Positions 11,591 through 20,352 of a stretch of DNA of 64,000 nt are shown piece after piece. Origin of the DNA: Liquidambar formosana. Lineage: Eukaryota; Streptophyta; Magnoliopsida; Saxifragales; Altingiaceae. Each line of letters begins with the position of its first letter. The first letter of the stretch is position 1. Both the position numbers and the translations under genes were made by a program. The stretch lies in contig CM077831.1 in NCBI GenBank assembly GCA_039720395.1, forward strand, positions 31,039,695 to 31,103,694, written 5' to 3'. Under the pieces are notes generated by a model. It saw only the letters and a program-made list of their open reading frames with translations. It ran no database searches and had not been told where the DNA came from.

Positions 11591-13928
11591 ATGTATAACA
11601 GATTGTATGAGGCAGCTCGTACAGGCAACACTAGCGATTTCCACCGATTGCTTCAAGAAAATCCATTGATTCTTGCTGATTATGCACTCATCTCTCCACA
11701 AGAAAATCCTCTACACGTTGCTACCAAGTCTGGCCAGCTTGTTTTTGTGAGAGAAGTACTGAGACAGAAGCCCTGAATTAGCCAAAGAACCAAACAGAGA
11801 ATGGATTTAGGCCGATGGATATAGCTTCAGCATTTGGGTATGTAGAGATAGTTAGAGAGCTCCTAACCATTGGCGAATGAAGTTTGTCGTCTCAAGGGTA
11901 GAGATGGAAGAACAGCTCTTCATTATGCTGCTATTAATGATAGGATTGAGGTTATAGATGAATTGATCTCTACATGTGGAGAGTCCAGTTAGAGATGTGA
12001 CTGGTGTGGGTGAAACTGCACTTCATCTGGCTGTAAGATACTTCAAATTTGAATCCCTTAGAACGTTGGTGCAATGGCTTAGAACGGCTTGGCTTGGAAG
12101 AAATGGTGAATTGGGTTGACAGGGATGGGAACTCTGTTCTGCACCTTGCAGTATTTAGAAAACAACTCCAGGCAAGTTCAGATCTACCTTATCTTGCTTT
12201 TGCCTAAAATTTCCTTTTGTCTCTTTCTTTTTTCATTTGTAATTTATCCCCCAGGACAAAGTTAATTCTCTAATTATTTATCCACATTCTATATTTAGTT
12301 ATCAACATCCGATCTTCTTTTTTTTTTTCCCCTATATTTTATTTTATTTTTAAAATTTTAAATTAATTGCTCATTTCACTCTCAGTTACAAAATAGTTTT
12401 ATTTTTCCAAATGTGTACCAATGTTTTCCTGATTCACTCCCAAATTTGGAATTATTTGGCAAAGAATCGCCATACCCGAATGCTCACTACATACATATGT
12501 CTGTCACTTGTTAATTCAACAAGGATGCGCTAATCTCCATAATTTTCAAGTATAATATTTGGAAACAAAGGCGGAAAAGAAACGAGATCTTTAATTTGGT
12601 TTTAACTAATTGAGTTCTCACACTAGCAATTCCGCTGAGGAATTTGATGCCCTCATCAAAAAGTGAGTCATAAGTATGTTCCTGAAATTTTTGAGTTTCA
12701 ATCATTCAAACATAAGCAATAGTTTCTATAAATATTTATAAAAAAAAAAAAAAAAAAATCTATATTCTTTCATAATTCTTGGATTTGGATTAATCTAGAA
12801 TGCCATTCATATAATATGGATTCACCTGTCCCGCATTTTCTGCACATCATCAAGCAAAAGATATACATTGGAGCAGTCTTTTATTCAACGTGTGCGGAAT
12901 TTTCAGTAAGTGACGCTGGGCGGGTATATGGGTGCCATATTTTTATCGACTACGGTGGTACTGTATTTTCGAGAAATTTCGTTTCCTAAATACAGAATAT
13001 TTTCTAAAGAAGAATCCTCCTGTCATTTTGTCTTTTTGTTTTTTTTCAATGTGAACCATGATACTTATGATACTTACAAGACATAATTGATCGTGCAGAG
13101 TGTGGAACTACTGCTTAGTAACAGTAGTGTTAATGGGATACTGGAATTGAATGCCAAGAACTCGAGGGGATTGACAGCAATGGATGTATTGGATATAGTA
13201 ATAGACAGCCCCAGTGATGTCCAACTCAAAGATATCCTCCATCGTGCTGGAGCATTTGGTGCTCCAAATGTTCAGTGTTATGTCTCTAGCGCCTTCTCCT
13301 CAGCAGGTCATCCGCAACGAGCAAACTGAACAAGAGAAGGATTGGTTTAAATATTTCAAGTTTCAGCTTCAAAGAGATTCACCAAGCGATACACGCAATG
13401 CATTGTTAGTGGTGGCTGCATTGATCGCAACCTGTCACCTTCCAAGCCGGAGTGAATCCTTCAAGTGCCTTTCTTCAAGAAAAAACCCAATTGGATTCCA
13501 CTGCTACTCAATCCAATTCTGCTCCACCTCCAACCATTAACAGAAACCCAGAGTCTGGTCCAGTAGTCACAGTCAGTTCGGGTGCAATTTTTGCAAGTTT
13601 AGGCTTATTAAGTACATCAACTTGGTTCTTGTTTGGGAACTCGTTAAGCCTTGCTGCATCACTAAGCATTATAATTTACCTCACTTCAGGATTTCCTTTT
13701 CAAAGAGAGCTTCAAATCTCAATATATTCAATGTTGTTTTCTTATGGATGTTCAATAAGTAATATCCAGATAAAAGAAGGCACCAGGAATATCCTTCTTG
13801 GGATTGCATTTCTCCTACCGTTTTTCTTGCGGTGGCCACTGAGGTGGGCGAAAAAAGCTTGGAAGTGGTGGAAACAAACTTCAATTGGTCAAGTTCGTCA
13901 TGCCACTGGAAGCTTATTGGAGAATTAG
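11591..13928 (+). pseudogene. ANK3: two-exon ankyrin-PGG gene, BDA1-like, frame-broken
   Basis: The only ANK1-5 copy with the whole architecture. Exon 1 (11591-12171) carries the ankyrin repeats. The intron (12172-13098) has an unusual CAG|GCAAGT donor and a GTGCAG acceptor. Exon 2 (13099-13928) carries VELLLSN, GLTAMDVLDIV, a cytosolic linker ending DWFKYFKFQLQ, the PGG-domain start RNALLVVAALIA and three further hydrophobic helices, ending ATGSLLEN. The reading frame is broken seven times, and every break is a single-base gain relative to sister copies or the family frame (about 11771, 11806, 11876, 11988, 12079, 13279, 13433). Known relatives are membrane-anchored signalling proteins. Either a very young pseudogene or a functional gene carrying sequencing errors. 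Confidence 0.82.
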
Positions 13929-14091
13929 ACGAGCTTTCTTCTTTGTTTAATTCTGTGCTTTAGACACATATAGCTTCAGCAATATGATAGGTAGTGTGGA
14001 GCTTAATAGTACTAGACACCTTATCACTAGTGTCGCAGATCCAGTGGTATGATGTTTTGTTTTAAAAATTTTATGTACATGAACTTATGAA

Positions 14092-14416
14092 GGATAATAC
14101 CTAGCTCCTCACAGTGGATGAGCAACTGCTCCTCCCTCTCCACTCATATTATGCCACGTGTATAACAAACAAATAGGAATTGATTATGTACATGTATCCC
14201 TATGTTATGTTATTATAGACATACATCTATGTGTCCTATATATATGTGTTTATGTGTCTAAATGAATATAATTATGTGCCCATATATTTGTATTCACGTA
14301 TCCACATATCTGTATCTACATATCCATATTTTTTAAAATTAACTATTACACGTGGTGTAATATGAGTGGGAGGGAGGAAGAGGTGCTCCTCCACTGTGAG
14401 GAGCCAAGTATTGTCC
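14092..14416. mobile_element. Hairpin MITE, 325 bp
   Basis: The left end GGATAATACCTAGCTCCTCA and the right end (complement GGACAATACTTGGCTCCTCA) form inverted arms of about 70 bp, including CACGTGTA near the inner edge. The termini resemble those of the larger element at 5617-6847, suggesting one family. The target duplication is unclear: ATGAA abuts both ends, and a longer ATGAACTTA/ATGAAGTTA match is offset by four bases. Confidence 0.75.
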
Positions 14417-15254
14417 ATGAAGTTATTCATTGGAACATGAGTTATCCAATCAGGCAACAAGGCAAAGATGGGCGCGGACATGGTGCCATTGTAGGACCGT
14501 GAGAGGATATTCAACAAGAACAAGATTGGAAACATACTGAAGACATGTCATGTTCAATTCAAATACAAATAATAAAATAAAAAAGAAATTGATAATTTGT
14601 CTGTGTTTTCCATTTGTTCTAATCTCCAATGAAGTTCTTTGGGCAAAATAATCGGTTCTTTTTCTTCCCCTCTACATAAATACATAATGACAGTAGGTAT
14701 ACTACAGTCATGGCCGTGGCGAAAGAATGTCTCAAAATCCTTTCTTTTTCTTGCTTTACGATACAACCTAAAGACGAAAGAGTTGAAATAATGGCCATCA
14801 TCTCCTATTAGCAATTGAGTTTGCTTGAGCAGGTCATATATTCATATAGATTTAGGAAGAGTTTGGTCTTTCCATGAAGATTCCAGCTTGCTTGCTGGTG
14901 AGGTCTATTGGCATTAGTAGCTATAGCCTAGACCTGGTTTTGTAGACTCTACTTTGGCTCGTTTGAGGGACAACCCTTTTGTTCCCAATGAAGTTTCCAT
15001 CCATGCCAATTAATCTCTAACTATCCATATTTAAATGGTTAGTAAAAAGACTTTCATGAATTAAATATGCGCTTTAATATGACTTTTGAGCTTGATTTTA
15101 TGCTCTACTTTTTGACAAAATCTATGTTGAATCTCCAGAGTGAAATGTCATTTTTTTTCATGCATATAGATTTCGTGAAGAGTAAGGAACCATTGTCATT
15201 CTATATAAAGCAGCAACACTAGTAAAACTCGTTCATTTCGCTCATCTGATCAAA
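14417..15254. other. Intergenic, possible unidentified gene remnants
   Basis: Between ANK3 and ANK6. Minus-strand frames at 14272-14535 (contains NGTMSAPIFALLPDWITHV) and 14554-14814 (contains LYRKARKRKDFETFFRHGH) are not low-complexity and could be remnants of a reverse-strand gene. No family was recognised and the first overlaps the MITE end. The final 100 bases are the leader of ANK6, with TATATAAAG near 15201. Confidence 0.3.
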
Positions 15255-16624
15255 ATGGATTATATGAGATTGTTTGAAGCTGCTCGTATGGGAAGTGTTG
15301 AGCTGCTATGCCAATTGCTTCTAGAAAATCCCTTAATTTTTACTGAAATTGCATTAACATCTCCCCTGTAGTGACACATGTGGCAACTGACAACAACTAA
15401 GGCAGGGCAGCTTGATTTTGTACACGAAATTATGAGATACAGACCTGAATTAGCTAGAGAGGTAAGCAAGGATTTACTTTGACCTATGGACATAGCCTCA
15501 TCAATTGGGAACGTAGAAATAGTTAAAGAACTCTGAAAGATTGATCATGAAATTTGTCCTCTCAAAGGCAAAGACCGAAGAACTGCCCTTCATTGCTGCT
15601 ATCAATGGGAGAAACAAGGTCATAGACGAATTGTTATGTGCTTCCTCTGAGGCTATTAAGGATGTAACAGTTTCTGGGGAGACTGCACTTCACCTTGCTT
15701 TGAAAAACAACCAATTCGAAGCCTTTAGCATCTTGGTCAAGTGGCTAGAAAGGCTCAACATCGAAACAGTGGTAAATTGGGGTGATAGGGATGGAAATGC
15801 TGTCCTTGCACCTTGCAGCCACTCGAAAACAGCTTGAGGTACATTTAGCACTTGGGGCTCAAATTAATGCTAGTGCTATCGATTCTACCCGGTATGAGCT
15901 TCCATCGGAACCTTTAAAGGATTGGTATAAATATTTCAAGTCTCAGCTGCAAAGAGATTCACCAAGTGATACGCGTAATGCATTACTAATAGTGGCTACA
16001 TTGATCGCCTCGGTCACATTTTCAAGCAGGTCTGAACCCTGCCACGGGCTTACAAGATTCATACACCTAATCAAGTTCAAGTTCTGGTAACAGTCCCAAA
16101 TTTGGACCAGAAATAACAGCTAGTGTCGCTGCAGCCACTGCAATTTTAGGCACTCAAGACAGATTGGTCCTGCTATGGGCAAATAATTACAAATCAATTC
16201 AAATGACTACCAACTTCAGAGTAATTGACTACTAACTTAGCTAATAATGACTACAAGCTATAACTATTTACCCATAGCTGGACCGATCTGTAATTCCCTA
16301 TACATATACATTTATATATTCTTATTTGGTAACAAGTTGGGGTTTACTGCTTCACTAAGCATTATAATCTATCTTACAGGAGGATTTTCTTTTCAAAGGG
16401 AGCTTCGAATTTCTATTTACTCTATGATGTTTGCTTATGGGTTTTCAATAGATAGTGTCACACCAAAGAAAGGCATCACTTATTTCCTTCTAGAACTCGC
16501 CTTCGTTTTACCGTTCTTGTTAAAGATGGTTGCCGATGTGGGGAAAAAATGCTTGGAAGCGGTGGAGACGCCCTTCTGCCAATCAGTATTGTTCAATATC
16601 GTTTCCTTCCGCGCAAGGGATTGA
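15255..16624 (+). pseudogene. ANK6: diverged ankyrin-PGG pseudogene
   Basis: Starts MDYMRLFEAARMGSVELLC, a divergent ankyrin-PGG relative. Inactivating changes include tandem stops TAG TGA after ALTSPL (about 15369), a TGA after SKDLL (about 15479), a TGA before KIDHEICPL (about 15534), a 2-bp loss in ALHYAAI (about 15590), a 1-bp gain at VLHLAA (about 15805) and a 1-bp gain in VTFQAG (about 16021). RKQLE joins directly to a shortened linker before LKDWYKYFKSQLQ, so the intron and the start of exon 2 are missing. A MITE of about 130 bp splits the PGG region at 16159-16291. The remaining helices end FNIVSFRARD. Confidence 0.82.
16159..16291. mobile_element. Small MITE in the ANK6 PGG exon
   Basis: The inverted ends ACAGATTGGTCCTGCTATGG and CCATAGCTGGACCGATCTGT differ at a few positions. 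The flanking PGG codons (ILGTQD before, LFGNKLGF after) are separated only by this element. No clear target duplication, so the superfamily is undetermined. Confidence 0.7.
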
Positions 16625-17337
16625 GTAAAGTGCTAATAAAATAAAGGGTAAAATGCAAAAAAAAACCCCTATTGTTACCCATTTTGCAAGATACCCCTTC
16701 TAAAAAAAACCCAACAAAAAAGCCCTCATATTGTGTAGGGTTGAAGAATATTCCCTTCCATCCATATTCCGTCAATTAGTTTAACAGCAAAAGATCACAT
16801 GCGTGGCACGTGATCAGATTAAATCACTTTGACTACAATACCCTTCAGCACATAAAACGGTGCCGTTTGGTACTCTCATCCCTGTCAAGGGTCGCCGGAG
16901 AACCCTTGCCTGTCAAGCACTTACCAGACCCCTTCACCTTTCCTCTCTCCCTCCATCACCACCGATCGATGACCAAGACGAAGACGGCGACGGCGAGAAT
17001 GGATGAGTTCTGTGGACACCAGTTCACCGGCGGCGAGAATGGAGAGGGTGGGGTTTTTCAAATCTGAAAAGATGGGCTTTGCAGTGCCGCCGGCGATGAG
17101 CTTCGTGCTTGGCAAGGAGAGGAGTCGGCGGTGAGACTCGTGCTGCGATAAGGAGGGTCACATCAGTCCGTCATCTTCACGAGTTCAAAACCATTTTTTC
17201 TCTTCGTGTTCGTCCACCCTCACCCATTCTCGCTTCACAGTGCACACCCACGGTCCACACGAGTCTACCCTTGCCCATCGCTGTCGTCATCCAAGGCAAA
17301 ATCGTCCTCGTTCAACGCCGCCGGTCGTCGTCCATCA

Positions 17338-17588
17338 TCACCAAAATGGAAACCCAAACCCACGGCTATGGAAACCCAGACCCACGGCAAACCCACTGCA
17401 AAATGGAAACCCAAACCCTTTCCGACGAGGGTTCGGGTGCAGGGATGGTAATTCCAGGGGGATTTGTGGGTAAAGATTCAAAGGGTCTCTAGCAGCGAGA
17501 GATTTGGCTGTTGATTTGGCTGTGGATTTTCCGGCGGTGGCTCTAGTGGCGCGTTTGGCTGGAGCACAGGCGGCTTTCCTTGGTGGCA
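17338..17588 (-). pseudogene. Candidate captured exon in the Mutator-type element
   Basis: A minus-strand frame reads MPPRKAACAPAKRATRATAG and then a Lys/Ala/Thr-rich stretch (KSTAKSTAKSLAARDP), basic and disordered like the N-terminus of a nuclear or RNA-binding protein. The source gene was not identified. The GC content contrasts with the flanks. It may instead be chance coding potential in a GC-rich insert. Confidence 0.3.
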
Positions 17589-17764
17589 TCGATTTTTTTT
17601 TCACTGCAAACCTGAAAACGACACCGTTTCTTATACAATTAGTAAAAACCATTTAAATGTTAAATTTTTGGAATTGAAGTTCTGAATCCTCCCCCCCCCC
17701 AAACCCAAAAAAAAATATTTTATTATTTTTCTGTACAGGGGTACAATGGATTTTTAATAGAGTG

Positions 17765-18162
17765 AGGCTATTGCCACCATATAAAGTACTCAAAGCCCTC
17801 ATTAATTTACACTTTTTGAGGTTTTATGAAAAATATAAAAGGTTTTTACAAAAACTAATAGTATTGTTCACTAGAAAACATTATTCTGAACAACTTTGTA
17901 GAAGAAATTTTTTCCAAAATCTATCATTTAAGCAGACTTTTTGGCCATTTGCAATCTCTATTTCATTTTCCATGAAAAATTGCCAAAAAATATACTTAAA
18001 TGACAGATTTTGGAAAAACTTTCTTCTACAAAGTTGTCCGGAATGATGTTTTCTAGTAGACTATGTGATTAGTTTTCATAAATTTTTTTTATATTTTTCA
18101 TAAAATCTTAAAAATGTAAATTAAATGGGGGGCTTAAAGTATTTTATGTGGTGGCAATAGCC
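17765..18162. mobile_element. Nested hairpin element, AGGCTATTGCC family
   Basis: Ends AGGCTATTGCCACCA and TGGTGGCAATAGCCT are exact inverse complements, with arms continuing past a shared TTTTGGAAAAACTTTCTTCT-type block. It is related to the 399-bp element at 44847-45245 (shared GGCTATTGC end and the ACTAGAAAACAT and GTTTTCATAA words). No autonomous coding capacity. Confidence 0.7.
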
Positions 18163-18302
18163 TGACCCTTTTTAATATCACCATTAACGGCGTACCCCTA
18201 ACACAATATAAGGGGTTTTTTTATGAGTATTTTTTAGAGGAGGTATCCTGCAAAATAGGATAACAATAAAGGAGGATTTTTTGCATTTTACTCTAAAATA
18301 AA

Positions 18303-19719
18303 AATAAAATAAAAAAATCAAAATGTTCTTTTCTCAAAGAAATGACCTCAAGGAACTTGGGCAAAGTTTTGGGACCCACGCGTGAAGTACTTGAGGTACA
18401 AGCTTTACGCGTTTATAGCCGCGGTTTGGGGTCATTTTCATCAAGCAATCAGATTTTTTATTTTTTATTTTTTTTAATATGAGAAGGTTTTAAATGTTTT
18501 ATATTGGATTAATTTTTTTGGGAACATGCAGTTCTTTTATTCTACATACATTGGGCAATTATAAGATAAAATCCTATATAAATAGTTTTGAAGGGGAAAT
18601 AGTGAAAGTTGAACTCAAGATCTCTTGCATAACAAAGACTCTAGTACTATTCTAATCCACCCTCAAGGTTGATCAAGCAATTAATTATTTAAACGTCTTC
18701 TTATACCATACATAAGTCACTTATAAATGTTCGTTTCTTTTGAGTTTTCGAAATTTATTAATTAAACTAGTTGTTTACCGAGTACTATAATATCAAGCAA
18801 GTGGCCTGTCCCTTTTTAAGGGGAGGGGTACGGGTGTTTAATCTTCTCTGTGCAAATAATCTAATTACAAGAACTAAGAGGTCTTCTCTTTGTATATCCT
18901 TATTTCAAATTTCAGTTCATAGCCATGGTGTGTGTATTTTTTTCCCTTTTTCTTAAGAGCATTTGGACTTTTGATCTGACTAATTTTCTAAAATAATAGT
19001 AAGTAAAGTCATTGTTCACTTTACACCAATTAATGCTCAAAATATATTTGATAAATAGTTAACCCCCCAAAAAGAAACGAGAAATTAAATTCAAGACTTC
19101 TACTTGTTGAGACCATCATTAGGTATTTACCAATGTCTTAACGAGGATAAAATCAAGTTATGAATGAACTGACTTGAGTGAGCAAATGCAGTCTCTTGCT
19201 TTGCACTTGTTTAGGCCCCTCCTATTAGTGGTTCAAAGTAAGTAGGATATTTCTATTGTCACACGCAAGTAAGGAAGATCACCCCTCTTACCCATTTCAT
19301 AAAAATACAAAATAAAAATAGTAAAATAAGCAACGTATGTGTGAATGTGGAAAGTTTTTTGACTCGTGGATGCAAGCCCAATCCCAAGTCTCACCGGCCA
19401 CACGGCTAGCATAGATTTAAATAGCCCCACTAAAAATTGAGTCAAGGTCCACGAAAACTTCAAACCTAAGGAATCCACCATTTTATTTTTTTTATTTTTT
19501 TTTTTTTTTCACACTTCTGGTCAAGTCCAGGAAATTTCCTCTACAATGCATGGAAGTTGACTGCATTGGCAAAATATAAGTTTCTTTCTTGTAAAGAAAG
19601 ACTATGGTTCCTCACCTTCTTACTACATATAATCGAAGCTCATTCTCAATTATGGAGAACAAACCTCTTGGAGGGCTAGACTTAGTATAGTAAAATTATT
19701 GCTTACGGGGGATAAAAAA
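18303..19719 (+). promoter_or_regulatory. Intergenic, upstream region of PGG-C1
   Basis: 18303-19480 is AT-rich with no recognisable gene. The last 220 bp before the start codon are related to the region upstream of PGG-C2 (shared AAGAAAGACTA and GTTCCTCACC words and a preceding GTTGACTNCATTG), so the two genes arose by duplication including the promoter. A weak TATA-like CATATAAT lies near 19625. Confidence 0.45.
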
Positions 19720-20352
19720 ATGGCTACCAGTCCGCCGCCTGCAAACAGAGCTACTAGTCCGCCGCCTGCAAATACGGCTAACAGTCCGCCTCCTGCAAAT
19801 ATGGCTACCAGTCCGCCGCCTGCAAATATGGCTACCAGTCAACCGCCTGAAAGTACCGGGCCGCCTGAAAATCGCGGGAAAAGCTGGTTCGGATACTTCC
19901 AGTATGACGAGCGCATTGACAGCCCAAAAGACGCCCGAAATGTGCTGTTAGTGGTGGCTGCTCTAATTGCTGCCGTGACATTTCAAGCCGGGGTGAACCC
20001 ACCAGGGGGCGTTTGGCAAGATGATGGCCGTGGACATGCTGCAGGAAGGGCAATTTATGGGGCTGAAGGAAAAGCTTTCTATGTTTTCTTGTTATCAAAC
20101 ACCTTGGCCCTTTCGACGTCGATCCTTGTCATACTATCTCTCACATACAGGTTCCCACTCCATTTTGAAGTAGCGGTTGCCACAGTTTCAATGATTGTGA
20201 CTTATGGGTCGGCCATTTTTGCGGTTACGCCGAAGGAATCAGTGAAGTTTCGCTACATCTTGGCTTCAGCTGCTGTGCCCTTTATAGTACGGTGTTTGAT
20301 TCAGATCTATAACAGGTATAAACCTAAAGCAAAGGACTTCGAGCAGGTGTAA
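19720..20352 (+). CDS. PGG-C1: PGG-domain membrane protein, 210 aa
   Basis: Single exon, intact. The start chosen is ATG at 19720 after an A-run, matching PGG-C2; upstream in-frame codons offer only TTG. Residues 2-46 are five copies of a nine-residue Pro-rich repeat (ATSPPPANR type). A cytosolic KSWFGYFQYDERIDSPKDA motif precedes helix 1 (74-92), then the diagnostic NPPGG (93-97), helix 2 (119-142), helix 3 (150-169) and helix 4 (179-197), with a short basic tail KPKAKDFEQV. This four-helix PGG domain normally forms the C-terminal half of ankyrin-PGG proteins; here the ankyrin half is absent. Likely an integral membrane protein; biochemical role unknown. Confidence 0.88.
   Translation: MATSPPPANRATSPPPANTANSPPPANMATSPPPANMATSQPPESTGPPENRGKSWFGYFQYDERIDSPKDARNVLLVVAALIAAVTFQAGVNPPGGVWQDDGRGHAAGRAIYGAEGKAFYVFLLSNTLALSTSILVILSLTYRFPLHFEVAVATVSMIVTYGSAIFAVTPKESVKFRYILASAAVPFIVRCLIQIYNRYKPKAKDFEQV
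19723..19857 (+). repeat. 27-bp coding minisatellite, five units
   Basis: Five in-frame 27-bp units (GCTACCAGTCCGCCGCCTGC core) encode ATSPPPANR, ATSPPPANT, ANSPPPANM, ATSPPPANM and a degenerate ATSQPPEST. PGG-C2 has only MANPPHPPQNPG here, so the array expanded after the genes diverged. Confidence 0.9.

Larger units (their letters stand above)
16646..18293. mobile_element. Mutator-type element with GC-rich cargo, 1648 bp
   Basis: The left end GGGTAAAATGCAAAAAAAAA and the right end TTTTTTGCATTTTACTC are inverted, with arms of roughly 110 bp that also pair AGGATACC/GGTATCC words. An exact 9-bp duplication TAAAATAAA flanks it (16637-16645 and 18294-18302). It landed 22 bp downstream of the ANK6 stop. 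The interior 16870-17590 is GC-rich and coding-like, unlike the AT-rich neighbourhood, which suggests captured host gene sequence (Pack-MULE). A nested hairpin occupies 17765-18162. Confidence 0.85.

Noticed and set aside
13214..13540. Separate small gene of 108 codons
   Set aside because: It is the frame-shifted middle of ANK3 exon 2 (DWFKYFKFQLQRDSPSDTRN is the family linker), not an independent gene.
17109..17492. 127-codon plus-strand frame in GC-rich cargo
   Set aside because: Several overlapping frames are open here only because the segment is GC-rich and repetitive (AAACCCAAACCC); the minus-strand candidate at 17338-17588 is the only one with a plausible N-terminus.
19699..19719. Upstream start for PGG-C1
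   Set aside because: Only a TTG codon is present; the ATG at 19720 follows the same A-run context as PGG-C2.
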